From: CAYHOI01 sp964358175
Lineage (GTDB): Bacteria; Margulisbacteria; Riflemargulisbacteria; GWF2-35-9
Direction: 5' to 3'
Assembly (NCBI GenBank): GCA_964358175.1
Contig: CAYHOI010000048.1
Span: 1-14,454 of the forward strand
Length of the DNA: 14,454 nt
Shown one piece after another: positions 7,376 through 14,398 of this stretch (the first letter of the stretch is position 1; each line of letters opens with the position of its first letter). The position numbers and the translations under genes were made by a program. The notes beneath the pieces are model-generated. The model was not told the origin of the DNA. It searched no databases and saw nothing but the letters and a program-made list of their open reading frames with translations.

Positions 7376-8212
7376 GTGAAAGTTGAACTCCAAAATGCAT
7401 CAGATCTCAGCCATTTTCGAGTACCAGGGCTGAATTACTCTGTCACCTACATTGACGATCCAGCTGATCTGCAGAGGATTCCTTCACCCTTTTTTGTCAT
7501 TGGAAATGGCACAAACTTGCTGATGGTTCACCCACAAACGACACCCATTGTAAGCTTGAGGAATTTGCATACCCTAGAGTTCCTTCCCTCGAACAAAGTG
7601 AGGGTTTCTGCCGGAGTCCTGATGCCTCAACTCATTACCGAATCCAAGTCCAAAGAACTCGGAGGCCTTGAATTTACCTACCCCATTCCCTGTTCCGTCG
7701 GAGGGGCACTTGCTCAAAATTTTGGGGCTCATGGCAAAGAAATGAGCTCCCTCGTGAGACAAATCCTCTATTATGATCCCCAAAAGAAAAAAATTGGAAA
7801 AATCGCCCTTGAAAACATGTCCAGTTATTTTGGATACCGATCCTCCCTATTCAAGGAAAAAGGCTGGGTTATCTTGGAAGCTGTTCTGGCGTTGACTGCT
7901 CGTCCACCACGACAAATTGAGGCCGACTTGAGAGCAGTGACCTCTTTGCGTCAAAAGAACTACCCGCTTCACCACACCTGCGGAAGTATTTTCAAGAATC
8001 CCGTCGACCATTATGCCGGAAAACTACTGGATGAATGTGGCCTTCGCGGCTACCCATTTGGAACGCTCTGTACTAGCTCATCCCATGCCAATGTCATCAT
8101 CAGCAATCCGCAAAGCACACCTGAAGAAATCCTCGAACTGATTGCCTTTATGAAACAAACGGTCTTCCAGCAGAAACATATAGACTTAGAAGAAGAACTC
8201 ACGGTCTACTAA
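7376..8212 (+). CDS. murB: UDP-N-acetylenolpyruvoylglucosamine reductase (compact)
   Basis: MurB is the FAD enzyme that reduces UDP-GlcNAc-enolpyruvate to UDP-MurNAc with NADPH, supplying the MurC substrate. The 278-residue product has the FAD-binding GNGTNLL at 43-49, PCSVGGALAQNFGAHG at 105-120, the Tyr-Arg pair near 154-155 (FGYRSS), CGSIFKNP at 202-209 with the catalytic Ser position, AGKLLDECGLRG from about 214 and Glu residues near the C-terminus (LEEEL). The GTG at 7376 is the start because AGGAG at 7364-7368 lies 7 nt upstream; that AGGAG overlaps the last codons of murC. The open frame runs back to 7055, but that part is a shadow of murC. It is about 20 residues shorter than usual, mostly at the N-terminus. 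It is the last gene of the operon. Confidence 0.94.
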   Translation: MKVELQNASDLSHFRVPGLNYSVTYIDDPADLQRIPSPFFVIGNGTNLLMVHPQTTPIVSLRNLHTLEFLPSNKVRVSAGVLMPQLITESKSKELGGLEFTYPIPCSVGGALAQNFGAHGKEMSSLVRQILYYDPQKKKIGKIALENMSSYFGYRSSLFKEKGWVILEAVLALTARPPRQIEADLRAVTSLRQKNYPLHHTCGSIFKNPVDHYAGKLLDECGLRGYPFGTLCTSSSHANVIISNPQSTPEEILELIAFMKQTVFQQKHIDLEEELTVY

Positions 8213-8220
8213 GGAGTTGG

Positions 8221-8267
8221 AACGAAATAACCTTTACAGACCACGTAAGTCATATGTAAGGGTCGTT
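8221..8267. terminator. Hairpin between convergent murB and chemotaxis receptor genes
   Basis: An imperfect inverted repeat pairs AACGA (8221-8225) with TCGTT (8263-8267), CCTTTACA (8231-8238) with TGTAAGG (8255-8261, one bulge), and GAC (8239-8241) with GTC (8249-8251). It lies in the 67-bp gap between two convergent stop codons, where a bidirectional terminator is expected. It lacks a long T-tract, so this is a candidate only. Confidence 0.4.
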
Positions 8268-8279
8268 TCATGACAATGA

Positions 8280-9893
8280 CTAAAGCAAAGACAGGTTCTG
8301 GGAAGAAAGAGTAATAGCTCCTACAGAGTGAACAGGTAAAGCCGTTTGAATCGAGCTTCCTTCGACATGCTGACGAAGCTCCTGAACCAAGCCGGTTACC
8401 TTCTCCGTCACCACGCTCATCTTTTGATTCGAATCACTCGCCTCTTTCGCCAGTGAAAATGTTCGATTAACAATATCGAGAACCTTGGTTACCTTCAAGT
8501 GGGCCGCATCAAATTTCTCGCTCACTTTGGCAGAACTGACCTGTTGGACACGTGACATATCCTTAACTTGACAAATTTCATGCACCAAGATTTGAAAACT
8601 TGCGAAGAATTCTTCTGTTGCGGCATTTCCTTGCTCCATAATCTCGACAACTTTTCCGGTCATAGATACAAGTTCAGAGCTTAGTTTTCCCGCTTGTCTA
8701 GAGATGGAAGATATTCCATTAATCTGCTCAGCCGTCTGCCCCACAACCGTGAGAATGTCTCTGAGAGCATCGCTCGCCTCTTCAGAAAGTTTGGAGCCTT
8801 TCTCCACCTGAATGGTTCCCTCATCCATGGATTGTATTGCCTGACTCACTTCCTCTCGAATCGACGAAACCAGACTCTTGATCTCTTTGGTAGCGATAGA
8901 TGAACGTTCTGCCAGCTTTCGCACCTCATCTGCGACAACAGCAAACCCGCGTCCATGCTCGCCCGCACGGGCTGCCTCTATAGCTGCATTGAGCGATAAC
9001 AGATTGGTCTGGTTCGACAAATCATCAATAAAATCAATAATGGAAATAATCTTTGTAGAACTCTCCCCCAACTCCCTAATTGTTTTAGCTGCCTGTAAAA
9101 CGGTCTTTCGTATCACCGTCATCCCCGCCTGGGTTTCGGTGACGATACATTCTCCTTGCTGTGCCACCTCAACAGTTTGATTGATGAAACTAAATACCAT
9201 CTCTCGTTCAGCCGTCATATCCTCCATCGCTTGTACAACACCCTGAATATGTTGCTGAGTCTTGTACATCTCGGCAGACTGGAGTTCAATCATGCTTGAA
9301 AGTTCTTTCATCGCGTCTTCATCACGCAACACGTTAACACCAACCTGCGTTAAAACCTCAACCTGGTGTCCAGCCGTTCCCTCATTCTGCTGAACGATCT
9401 TCTTCATCTCCTCCATTTCCTGAAAAATCACCTGAATATCGGTTAACTGTTGATTGACGCCTTTTCCGACATCGGCAATGATCCGATTCTGAAGACTTAG
9501 ACCACGTTGAGAGTTTCTGACGGCGAGGAGAAGTTGTTCAGATAATTTACTTTGCCTATTCCAAAGCTCAATGCGTTGTAGCTCCATCATACTCATATGC
9601 TCATCGATTGCTTTTATCACATGATCCGAAGTTTCACTCTGCAACAACACGGCAACTTCGTGTGCTTCTACAACGTGCTTAAGTCCAGCATTCAATAAGC
9701 TGAGCTTTTTGAGAAATCCACTGATCTGTCTTATAAATAAATAAGAAATTATTCCTGCACACAACAACATGCCCAGCAGAAAAACAGGCATCAATTGCCT
9801 ACCGTTGCTTCTCCAGGCCATTCCAAAACACAAAACAAAGATAAAAGCCAATATACTCACGATTTTATTCTGAAACACAAAACCCCCGCTCAT
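8280..9893 (-). CDS. Methyl-accepting chemotaxis protein without a periplasmic ligand domain
   Basis: This 537-residue receptor would signal to CheA/CheW. It starts with two hydrophobic segments (about 11-27 and 34-54) joined by only about six residues, so there is no periplasmic sensor domain and no clear HAMP domain. A long, mostly helical stretch (about 60-250) follows. The signalling domain is unmistakable: the hairpin tip at about 287-331 contains SNQTNLLSLNAAIEAARAGE, followed by GRGFAVVADEVRKLAERS. There is no C-terminal CheR/CheB-tethering pentapeptide. Sensing is probably cytoplasmic or membrane-related. No other che or motility gene lies in the window, so it is an orphan receptor. 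It starts 18 bp after the upstream phosphorylase-like gene and has its own promoter candidate; no Shine-Dalgarno sequence is evident. Confidence 0.93.
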   Translation of the reverse strand: MSGGFVFQNKIVSILAFIFVLCFGMAWRSNGRQLMPVFLLGMLLCAGIISYLFIRQISGFLKKLSLLNAGLKHVVEAHEVAVLLQSETSDHVIKAIDEHMSMMELQRIELWNRQSKLSEQLLLAVRNSQRGLSLQNRIIADVGKGVNQQLTDIQVIFQEMEEMKKIVQQNEGTAGHQVEVLTQVGVNVLRDEDAMKELSSMIELQSAEMYKTQQHIQGVVQAMEDMTAEREMVFSFINQTVEVAQQGECIVTETQAGMTVIRKTVLQAAKTIRELGESSTKIISIIDFIDDLSNQTNLLSLNAAIEAARAGEHGRGFAVVADEVRKLAERSSIATKEIKSLVSSIREEVSQAIQSMDEGTIQVEKGSKLSEEASDALRDILTVVGQTAEQINGISSISRQAGKLSSELVSMTGKVVEIMEQGNAATEEFFASFQILVHEICQVKDMSRVQQVSSAKVSEKFDAAHLKVTKVLDIVNRTFSLAKEASDSNQKMSVVTEKVTGLVQELRQHVEGSSIQTALPVHSVGAITLSSQNLSLL

Positions 9894-9900
9894 AAGGGTC

Positions 9901-9929
9901 AGTATACATCATCAAAATGGTTTTGTTGA
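9901..9929 (-). promoter_or_regulatory. Promoter candidate of the chemotaxis receptor, leaderless geometry
   Basis: On the minus strand TATACT (9906-9901) ends 7 nt before the ATG at 9893. TCAACA (9929-9924) matches the -35 consensus at four of six positions with a 17-bp spacer. The site overlaps the end of the upstream gene, so the receptor can be expressed separately from it. Confidence 0.45.
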
Positions 9930-10514
9930 TGGTTTCTGTAAATGTTTTTTAAGCCATCGGAACCATCGTCGCCTCAATCGAAAAATAATCCAAGGCAAAC
10001 AGAGTTGAAACCCCAGATTTCCAGGAGAACATGAGAAGGAATCCAGCACCATCTTATAGACTTCAAAGCGGTGGTTTGGAAGGTACTTGGCCAAGGTATA
10101 CGCCTCCATGTCTACAAGATCAGCATTTGGATACTGCGAGCGAAGCACCTCCTTGAACTGAAGACTGTTCACACTTACCAGTTCAAAGGGGTTCTCGTCA
10201 TCCAGAATAATCTGAGCCTTGCCATTTTCACCCACCAGTGATCCGACAGGGAAAATAGTTCCACGCCGATAGTCTTTGAGGGCACCAGCAAAGCCAATAT
10301 TTAGGTAGTGCTCCGCACAAATCCCAGCTGATTCGAAGGATTTGAGGCTTCGTCGTACAGATCGTTTTCCTACCCCTGTGATCCACACACCAAGGGTCTT
10401 GCCATCCATAATCCCCTCATAATACCAAGGGTGTTTTGCGCGCAGACCTTTCAAAAGAAGAGTGGCCTCTCGTTTTTGCGCCACAAAAAAAAGAAAATCG
10501 AGCTTAGAGGACAT
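9912..10514 (-). CDS. Nucleoside phosphorylase / MTA-SAH nucleosidase-fold protein
   Basis: The 200-residue product shows the purine nucleoside phosphorylase-type pattern. FFVAQKREA near the N-terminus takes the place of the first strand and the catalytic Glu region. TGVGK follows near 46-50 and LNIGFAGAL at 71-79. VDMEAYTLAK from 134 is the substrate-binding Met-Glu segment, and VLDSF has Asp158 at the position of the catalytic Asp. Relatives cleave the N-glycosidic bond of nucleosides such as methylthioadenosine or futalosine; the substrate here cannot be told. It is shorter than the usual 220-240 residues but carries a very basic, Trp-rich tail (about 174-200, with RLRRRWFRWLKKHLQK) that looks like a membrane-surface helix. 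The start overlaps the end of the DUF1015 gene by 11 nt without a clear Shine-Dalgarno sequence, so the two are probably translationally coupled. Confidence 0.7.
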   Translation of the reverse strand: MSSKLDFLFFVAQKREATLLLKGLRAKHPWYYEGIMDGKTLGVWITGVGKRSVRRSLKSFESAGICAEHYLNIGFAGALKDYRRGTIFPVGSLVGENGKAQIILDDENPFELVSVNSLQFKEVLRSQYPNADLVDMEAYTLAKYLPNHRFEVYKMVLDSFSCSPGNLGFQLCLPWIIFRLRRRWFRWLKKHLQKPSTKPF

Positions 10515-11772
10515 CCATACTGGAGACGTCTGCCATCACATATCCCGTCAACAATTTTGGGTAAAAATCAGTTGATTTCTGTGGCATCGTCTGTCGGTCT
10601 TGCGCCACTCGTATCACCTGTTCAACACCGGTCGGTTTTAGGAGAAATCCCATGGCCTGTTTATGCTTGACGACCTCACTCAGGGTGCCAACAGGGTCAC
10701 GCTTGTAGGTAATATAGGTATGATTCGCGAGATCCTCCTGGGTAATCCCAAGAATTGGCTCAAGGATCGCCTGGTGAAGCACATAGACATCCAAGGTTTT
10801 CAAAGAGGGAATACTCTCTTCCAGAAATGGAGAATGCTGCAAGGTAAGCTGTATGAGTTCGGTGGGGTGATTTTTCTCAATCCACAATAGGGAGTTCTCA
10901 GACAAATTGTGAAGGATGCCCTTCACCTCACTCAGATCTTTTGGAACCGGAATCCTCTTCACGCTAAATTGTTTTTGCAATTCATCAAGAACATTCTGAT
11001 AAGAATAGCTCAGATCGAGATTGATCAGCCGATGGGTGGGCAATATACGTAACCCTGGATCATGAATATTCACAAATGACATCATATGGTAGGGCACTCC
11101 AGATTCAGCACTGTAGGCCAAAGCGGTTTCATATCGGTGATGTCCATCTGCAATGTAAAGCTTCTGCTCCGCCATCGCATCAGTCAGGTGACCACACACA
11201 TCTTCATCGTCCACGCGAAAGAGTGTCTGTGTAATGCCCTCGTCATCTTTAATTGAAAAGAAAGGTTGCCCTGATCGGTGTTTGTCAAGAATCTTTTGAA
11301 CAGTCTGTGCTGGATCATCATAAAGCATGAAAATCTGTCCCAGATTAATCTGAGTCGCACGAAGAAGCTCAAGCCGATCTACCTTCGGGCCTCGCAGTGT
11401 CTGCTCATGCGGATAAATGATCCCTTCCTTGTATTCATGAAGATGCCCCATTCCTATGAGTGCGCGCCTGGTGAGAGTCTGATCTTCAAATGAAAATGTT
11501 TGTTCAAGAACATAATACGATGGCTTTTTTGAAGCAATCAGAACTCCTGCCTTTCGCCACAAGTCTAGATAATAATGGGCAGTCTTATACGCATTTCCAT
11601 CTATCTCTGCTTTATTCTTCTCCAGCCGAATAATATTGTACTCTGAACTTTCATAGTAACTCTTTTGTAAATCAGCGGAGATTTTGTCATAGGGCTGAGT
11701 CAATACTCGCGAAAAATCCTTCACGTACGACCTGCTAAACTGTAACCCTCGAAACGGACGGATGGCAACCAT
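10504..11772 (-). CDS. DUF1015 family protein
   Basis: The 422-residue cytoplasmic protein matches the DUF1015 family along its length. It has the N-terminal IRPFRGL near 4-10, TQPYDKIS near 25, YNIIRLEK near 45, PHEQTLRGPKVDRLELL at 121-137 and the hallmark ADGHHRYETAL at 208-218, followed by RILPTHRLI. The biochemical function of the family is not firmly established; members often lie near serine biosynthesis genes in other bacteria, but no such gene is present here. The ATG at 11772 is chosen because the conserved N-terminus begins there and a -10 box ends 6 nt upstream. It is the first gene of a minus-strand unit with the phosphorylase-like gene and perhaps the chemotaxis receptor, and is divergent from glyS. 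Confidence 0.9.
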   Translation of the reverse strand: MVAIRPFRGLQFSRSYVKDFSRVLTQPYDKISADLQKSYYESSEYNIIRLEKNKAEIDGNAYKTAHYYLDLWRKAGVLIASKKPSYYVLEQTFSFEDQTLTRRALIGMGHLHEYKEGIIYPHEQTLRGPKVDRLELLRATQINLGQIFMLYDDPAQTVQKILDKHRSGQPFFSIKDDEGITQTLFRVDDEDVCGHLTDAMAEQKLYIADGHHRYETALAYSAESGVPYHMMSFVNIHDPGLRILPTHRLINLDLSYSYQNVLDELQKQFSVKRIPVPKDLSEVKGILHNLSENSLLWIEKNHPTELIQLTLQHSPFLEESIPSLKTLDVYVLHQAILEPILGITQEDLANHTYITYKRDPVGTLSEVVKHKQAMGFLLKPTGVEQVIRVAQDRQTMPQKSTDFYPKLLTGYVMADVSSMDVL

Positions 11773-11778
11773 ACAATT

Positions 11779-11807
11779 ATTTTAGCGCAGTTGGTGATTG
11801 GCGTAAA
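11779..11807 (-). promoter_or_regulatory. Promoter candidate of the DUF1015 gene, leaderless geometry
   Basis: On the minus strand TAAAAT (11784-11779) ends 6 nt before the ATG at 11772. TTTACG (11807-11802) matches the -35 consensus at four of six positions with a 17-bp spacer. There is no Shine-Dalgarno sequence in the six bases AATTGT. Confidence 0.5.
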
Positions 11808-11811
11808 TTGC

Positions 11812-11840
11812 TGGAAATATCTGACGCACTCTCCTATAAT
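11812..11840 (+). promoter_or_regulatory. Promoter candidate of glyS, leaderless geometry
   Basis: A perfect TATAAT (11835-11840) ends 8 nt before the glyS ATG at 11849. TGGAAA (11812-11817) is a four-of-six -35 with a 17-bp spacer. The -35 box lies only a few bases from the divergent DUF1015 -35 box, so the two polymerases would compete for the 76-bp intergenic region. No T-box leader fits. Confidence 0.5.
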
Positions 11841-11848
11841 AAGATTTA

Positions 11849-13876
11849 ATGAATTATCTCTTTGAAATCGGTATTGAAGAAATTCCGGCACGCTTTCTGA
11901 GTAGCCTCATCGCTGGCTTACGAAAAGCCCTTTCAGTAGCTTGCCAAGATCATCGCATCACATTTTCTTCCCTCACGGCTTATGGGACCTACCGTCGTAT
12001 GGCCTGCCTTATTGAGGGAATAGCCGACTCCCAAGCGGATATCCATCGAGAGGTTAAGGGGCCGCCAATAAGCATTTCCATCGGCAAAGATGGGGAATAT
12101 ACACAGGCTGCACAGGGGTTCCTGCGAAAAAATAACGTAGAAAATGGCATCATTCGTGATGGGTATCTCTATGCCTCTTTCTTCGAAGAAGGACAAGCCA
12201 CTCAGACTTTGCTTCCGGGGATCATTGAAGGGGTTCTGAGGGGGTTATATTTGCCTGTTTCCATGAAATGGGGAAGTGAAAGTCAACCATTTGTTCGTCC
12301 GGTGCATTGGATCGTTTCGCTGCTGGACGATTCGGTGATTGAATTGTCCTTCGCCGGGCAAAAAGCAGATAGGTACACCTATGGGCATCGATTCTTGTCT
12401 GGGGCCAAAACACTAGAGGGTCTTCGTATCGCACTCCCTTCGGCTCAGGATTATCTGGCTTCGCTTCGAGCACAGTGTGTTTTAGTCTCTTCGGATGAAC
12501 GCAGAGTTACCCTTGTTCTGTCTGCTCAGAAACTTATACCTGATCTCACACTGGAAGCTGATTTACTCGAAGAGGTTGTTAGCTTGGTCGAATATCCCAC
12601 TCCGCTTATCGGAAGTTTTGATTCCGACTTTTTGTCGATCCCAGATCGGATTCTTATCACCACCATGCAAAAGCATCAGAAGTATTTCCCTCTCTATGAA
12701 AAAGGTCTATTAACCAATCGATTCCTCATCACGGCTGACAATGTCACCGCGACCAATGCACCGAATATTATTCGAGGTAATGAGCGAGTGTTGCGTGCGC
12801 GACTCTGCGATGCTCGATTTTACTATACCGAAGACCTTAAACATGACTTTGACTTTTATAACGATAAACTCAAGACCATCACGTTTCAGCAACAGCTCGG
12901 TTCAATTGCAGATAAGAATGCGCGCAACCTGCACTTGGCAAACATCATCGCAGGGATAGCGGGACTCTCCTCTAACGAAACGGATTTGGCTCTCACCATT
13001 GTCCGGCTCCAAAAGGCCGATCTTGCCACCGGAATGGTTTTTGAGTTCCCAGAGCTCCAAGGATATGTGGGACAACAATATGCCCTGGCTTGGGGGCTGG
13101 ACGAAGCGATTGCAAACGGAATTCGCGAGCATTATCGGCCAGCCTTTGCAGGGGATCGGCTTCCCTCCGGCATTTCCAGTTCGGTGGCCTCGATCTGCGA
13201 CAAGCTGGATACCATCTGTGGCCATTTTGTGATCGGACATATTCCCACCGGTTCCAATGACCCCTATGCTTTACGCCGCCAAGCCAATGGAATCGTTCAA
13301 ATTCTCTTCGACACACCCCGCCTGGGACTGCCCATTGAACCCCTGTTACAAGCAGCATTGGAGGGATTGCCGATAAAAGTCGATCTTTCAGCAACTCGCT
13401 TACAGCTTTCAGACTTCTTTTTGACTCGGGTGGAGAATCTCCTCAAAGAAAATGGCCTTACCCCGGATGACATCAAAGCGATCTCTACACTGGATATCCC
13501 CCTTCTCAAAAAACGCGTTGAGTTTCTGGGCCAGCTGAAGGCCTCCCCAAATTTTAAGATGATTGTTTCTGCAGCTATTCGTGTCAGCAATATTAGCAAT
13601 CAGTCTCAAGTTGCCAGCGACGTCATAACGACTCTCTTCTGCGAACCGATTGAGCATTCGCTCTGGAAACTGATATCACCCCTTCAAAACGAACTCGCTC
13701 AAATGTGGCAACCTTCGCTCATAGTTCAGTTAGAAAAAGTCAGTCAGGTTCTGGAAGTCTACTTCAAAGACGTCATGGTCATGGCAGAAGACCCCAAAAT
13801 ACGAGCCAATCGAATCCATACGTTGAAAACATTCGATACTGCATTCAAGCAGATCGCTCAATTCAGGGAACTATAG
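11849..13876 (+). CDS. glyS: Glycine--tRNA ligase beta subunit
   Basis: This is the beta subunit of the bacterial alpha2beta2 glycyl-tRNA synthetase. It binds tRNA-Gly, while the alpha subunit (GlyQ) carries the aminoacylation core. The 675-residue product is near the usual length of about 690. It begins with the family signature YLFEIGIEEIPARFL and has KWGSESQPFVRPVHWIVSL near 145. Family motifs follow: EFPELQGYVGQQYA near 398, REHYRPAF, ADRLPSGISSSVASICDKLD-like sequence near 435, and PTGSNDPYALRRQANGI near 465-482. The C-terminal anticodon-binding region ends with KIRANRIHTLKTFDTAF. All parts are present and there is no frameshift. The start is fixed by the conserved N-terminus and the -10 box just upstream. 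glyQ, normally directly before glyS, is not adjacent; a divergent gene occupies that place. Confidence 0.96.
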   Translation: MNYLFEIGIEEIPARFLSSLIAGLRKALSVACQDHRITFSSLTAYGTYRRMACLIEGIADSQADIHREVKGPPISISIGKDGEYTQAAQGFLRKNNVENGIIRDGYLYASFFEEGQATQTLLPGIIEGVLRGLYLPVSMKWGSESQPFVRPVHWIVSLLDDSVIELSFAGQKADRYTYGHRFLSGAKTLEGLRIALPSAQDYLASLRAQCVLVSSDERRVTLVLSAQKLIPDLTLEADLLEEVVSLVEYPTPLIGSFDSDFLSIPDRILITTMQKHQKYFPLYEKGLLTNRFLITADNVTATNAPNIIRGNERVLRARLCDARFYYTEDLKHDFDFYNDKLKTITFQQQLGSIADKNARNLHLANIIAGIAGLSSNETDLALTIVRLQKADLATGMVFEFPELQGYVGQQYALAWGLDEAIANGIREHYRPAFAGDRLPSGISSSVASICDKLDTICGHFVIGHIPTGSNDPYALRRQANGIVQILFDTPRLGLPIEPLLQAALEGLPIKVDLSATRLQLSDFFLTRVENLLKENGLTPDDIKAISTLDIPLLKKRVEFLGQLKASPNFKMIVSAAIRVSNISNQSQVASDVITTLFCEPIEHSLWKLISPLQNELAQMWQPSLIVQLEKVSQVLEVYFKDVMVMAEDPKIRANRIHTLKTFDTAFKQIAQFREL

Positions 13877-14072
13877 CCTATTCTTCGACCGAATTGGGTA
13901 CCCCTTCATGAACCAATGAATTTCGCTTCAGTGGACAATGGTAAAACTCGCACTTTTTCACGGCTTTAAATATCTGGAAGGATCCCCACTTTTTTAAAAC
14001 GATCGAGGATGATCGCTTTATTGAACAGCGATTTTCGCGGAGGTTTAAGCGTCACCAAATGAGCCCAGCGAA
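13877..14072. other. Non-coding stretch after glyS
   Basis: I see no convincing gene here. Short open frames on the minus strand (for example one ending at 13966) show no recognisable motif. A weak stem can be drawn between ATTGG and CCAAT just after glyS, and a 5-bp inverted repeat at 14000-14015, but neither has a T-tract. The stretch is probably decayed sequence linked to the transposase-like remnant next to it. Confidence 0.4.
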
Positions 14073-14398
14073 CTATTGAAAATTGACCGACAAGTTGTGG
14101 TCAGAAAGTCCCGAAAACTGGGTGGGTAATTTTTGCCAAGGGACATTGCGAAGGATTGGATTGTGAGCTTTGCGTTTGAAATCGATTTTAATGTGTTTGT
14201 TCTGAATGGATACCGAGCCTTTTCCTTTCACAAAGTGTCGGAAAATAGTTTGTGCATTACAGTCTTCAAATCCCCGCAGTTTCTGAGCCAGAAGGTAATA
14301 CATGGTGTCCGCAACGACTCACCACGTGGGTTTTTGCTAAGGAAGTCATGACGGTATGCGACTATCAACTGGTTGTTCTTTGGTTGAATGATTCGTAG
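14073..14398 (-). pseudogene. Degenerate transposase-like C-terminal remnant, frameshifted
   Basis: On the minus strand a frame from 14398 encodes IIQPKNNQLIVAYRHDFLSK and NPRGESLR. It then runs out of register near 14304-14325, and the other frame continues as ADTMYYLLAQKLRGFEDC, NAQTIFRHFVKGKG and FKRKAHNPILRNVPW, ending at the TAG at 14073-14075. The two pieces read as one protein joined by a frameshift. The basic (K/R)RAHNPILR-type segment and the compact C-terminal ending recall the end of some DDE transposases; this match is from memory and only moderately secure. A TAA at 14399-14401 closes the first frame upstream, and a further 29-codon open stretch comes in from the window edge (14454-14365) in yet another frame, consistent with decay. 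No terminal inverted repeats or target-site duplication were identified. Confidence 0.45.

Noticed and set aside
11773..11848. Possible T-box or other leader riboswitch upstream of glyS
   Set aside because: Only 76 bp separate it from the divergent gene, the -10 box ends 8 nt before the ATG, and no specifier or T-box motif is present.
12902..13394. Two minus-strand open frames of over 100 codons inside glyS
   Set aside because: They overlap each other and lie opposite the most conserved part of glyS; codon constraints of glyS explain them.
14000..14015. Inverted repeat CGATC/GATCG as a possible terminator
   Set aside because: The stem is 5 bp with no T-tract on either side and lies more than 120 bp after glyS.
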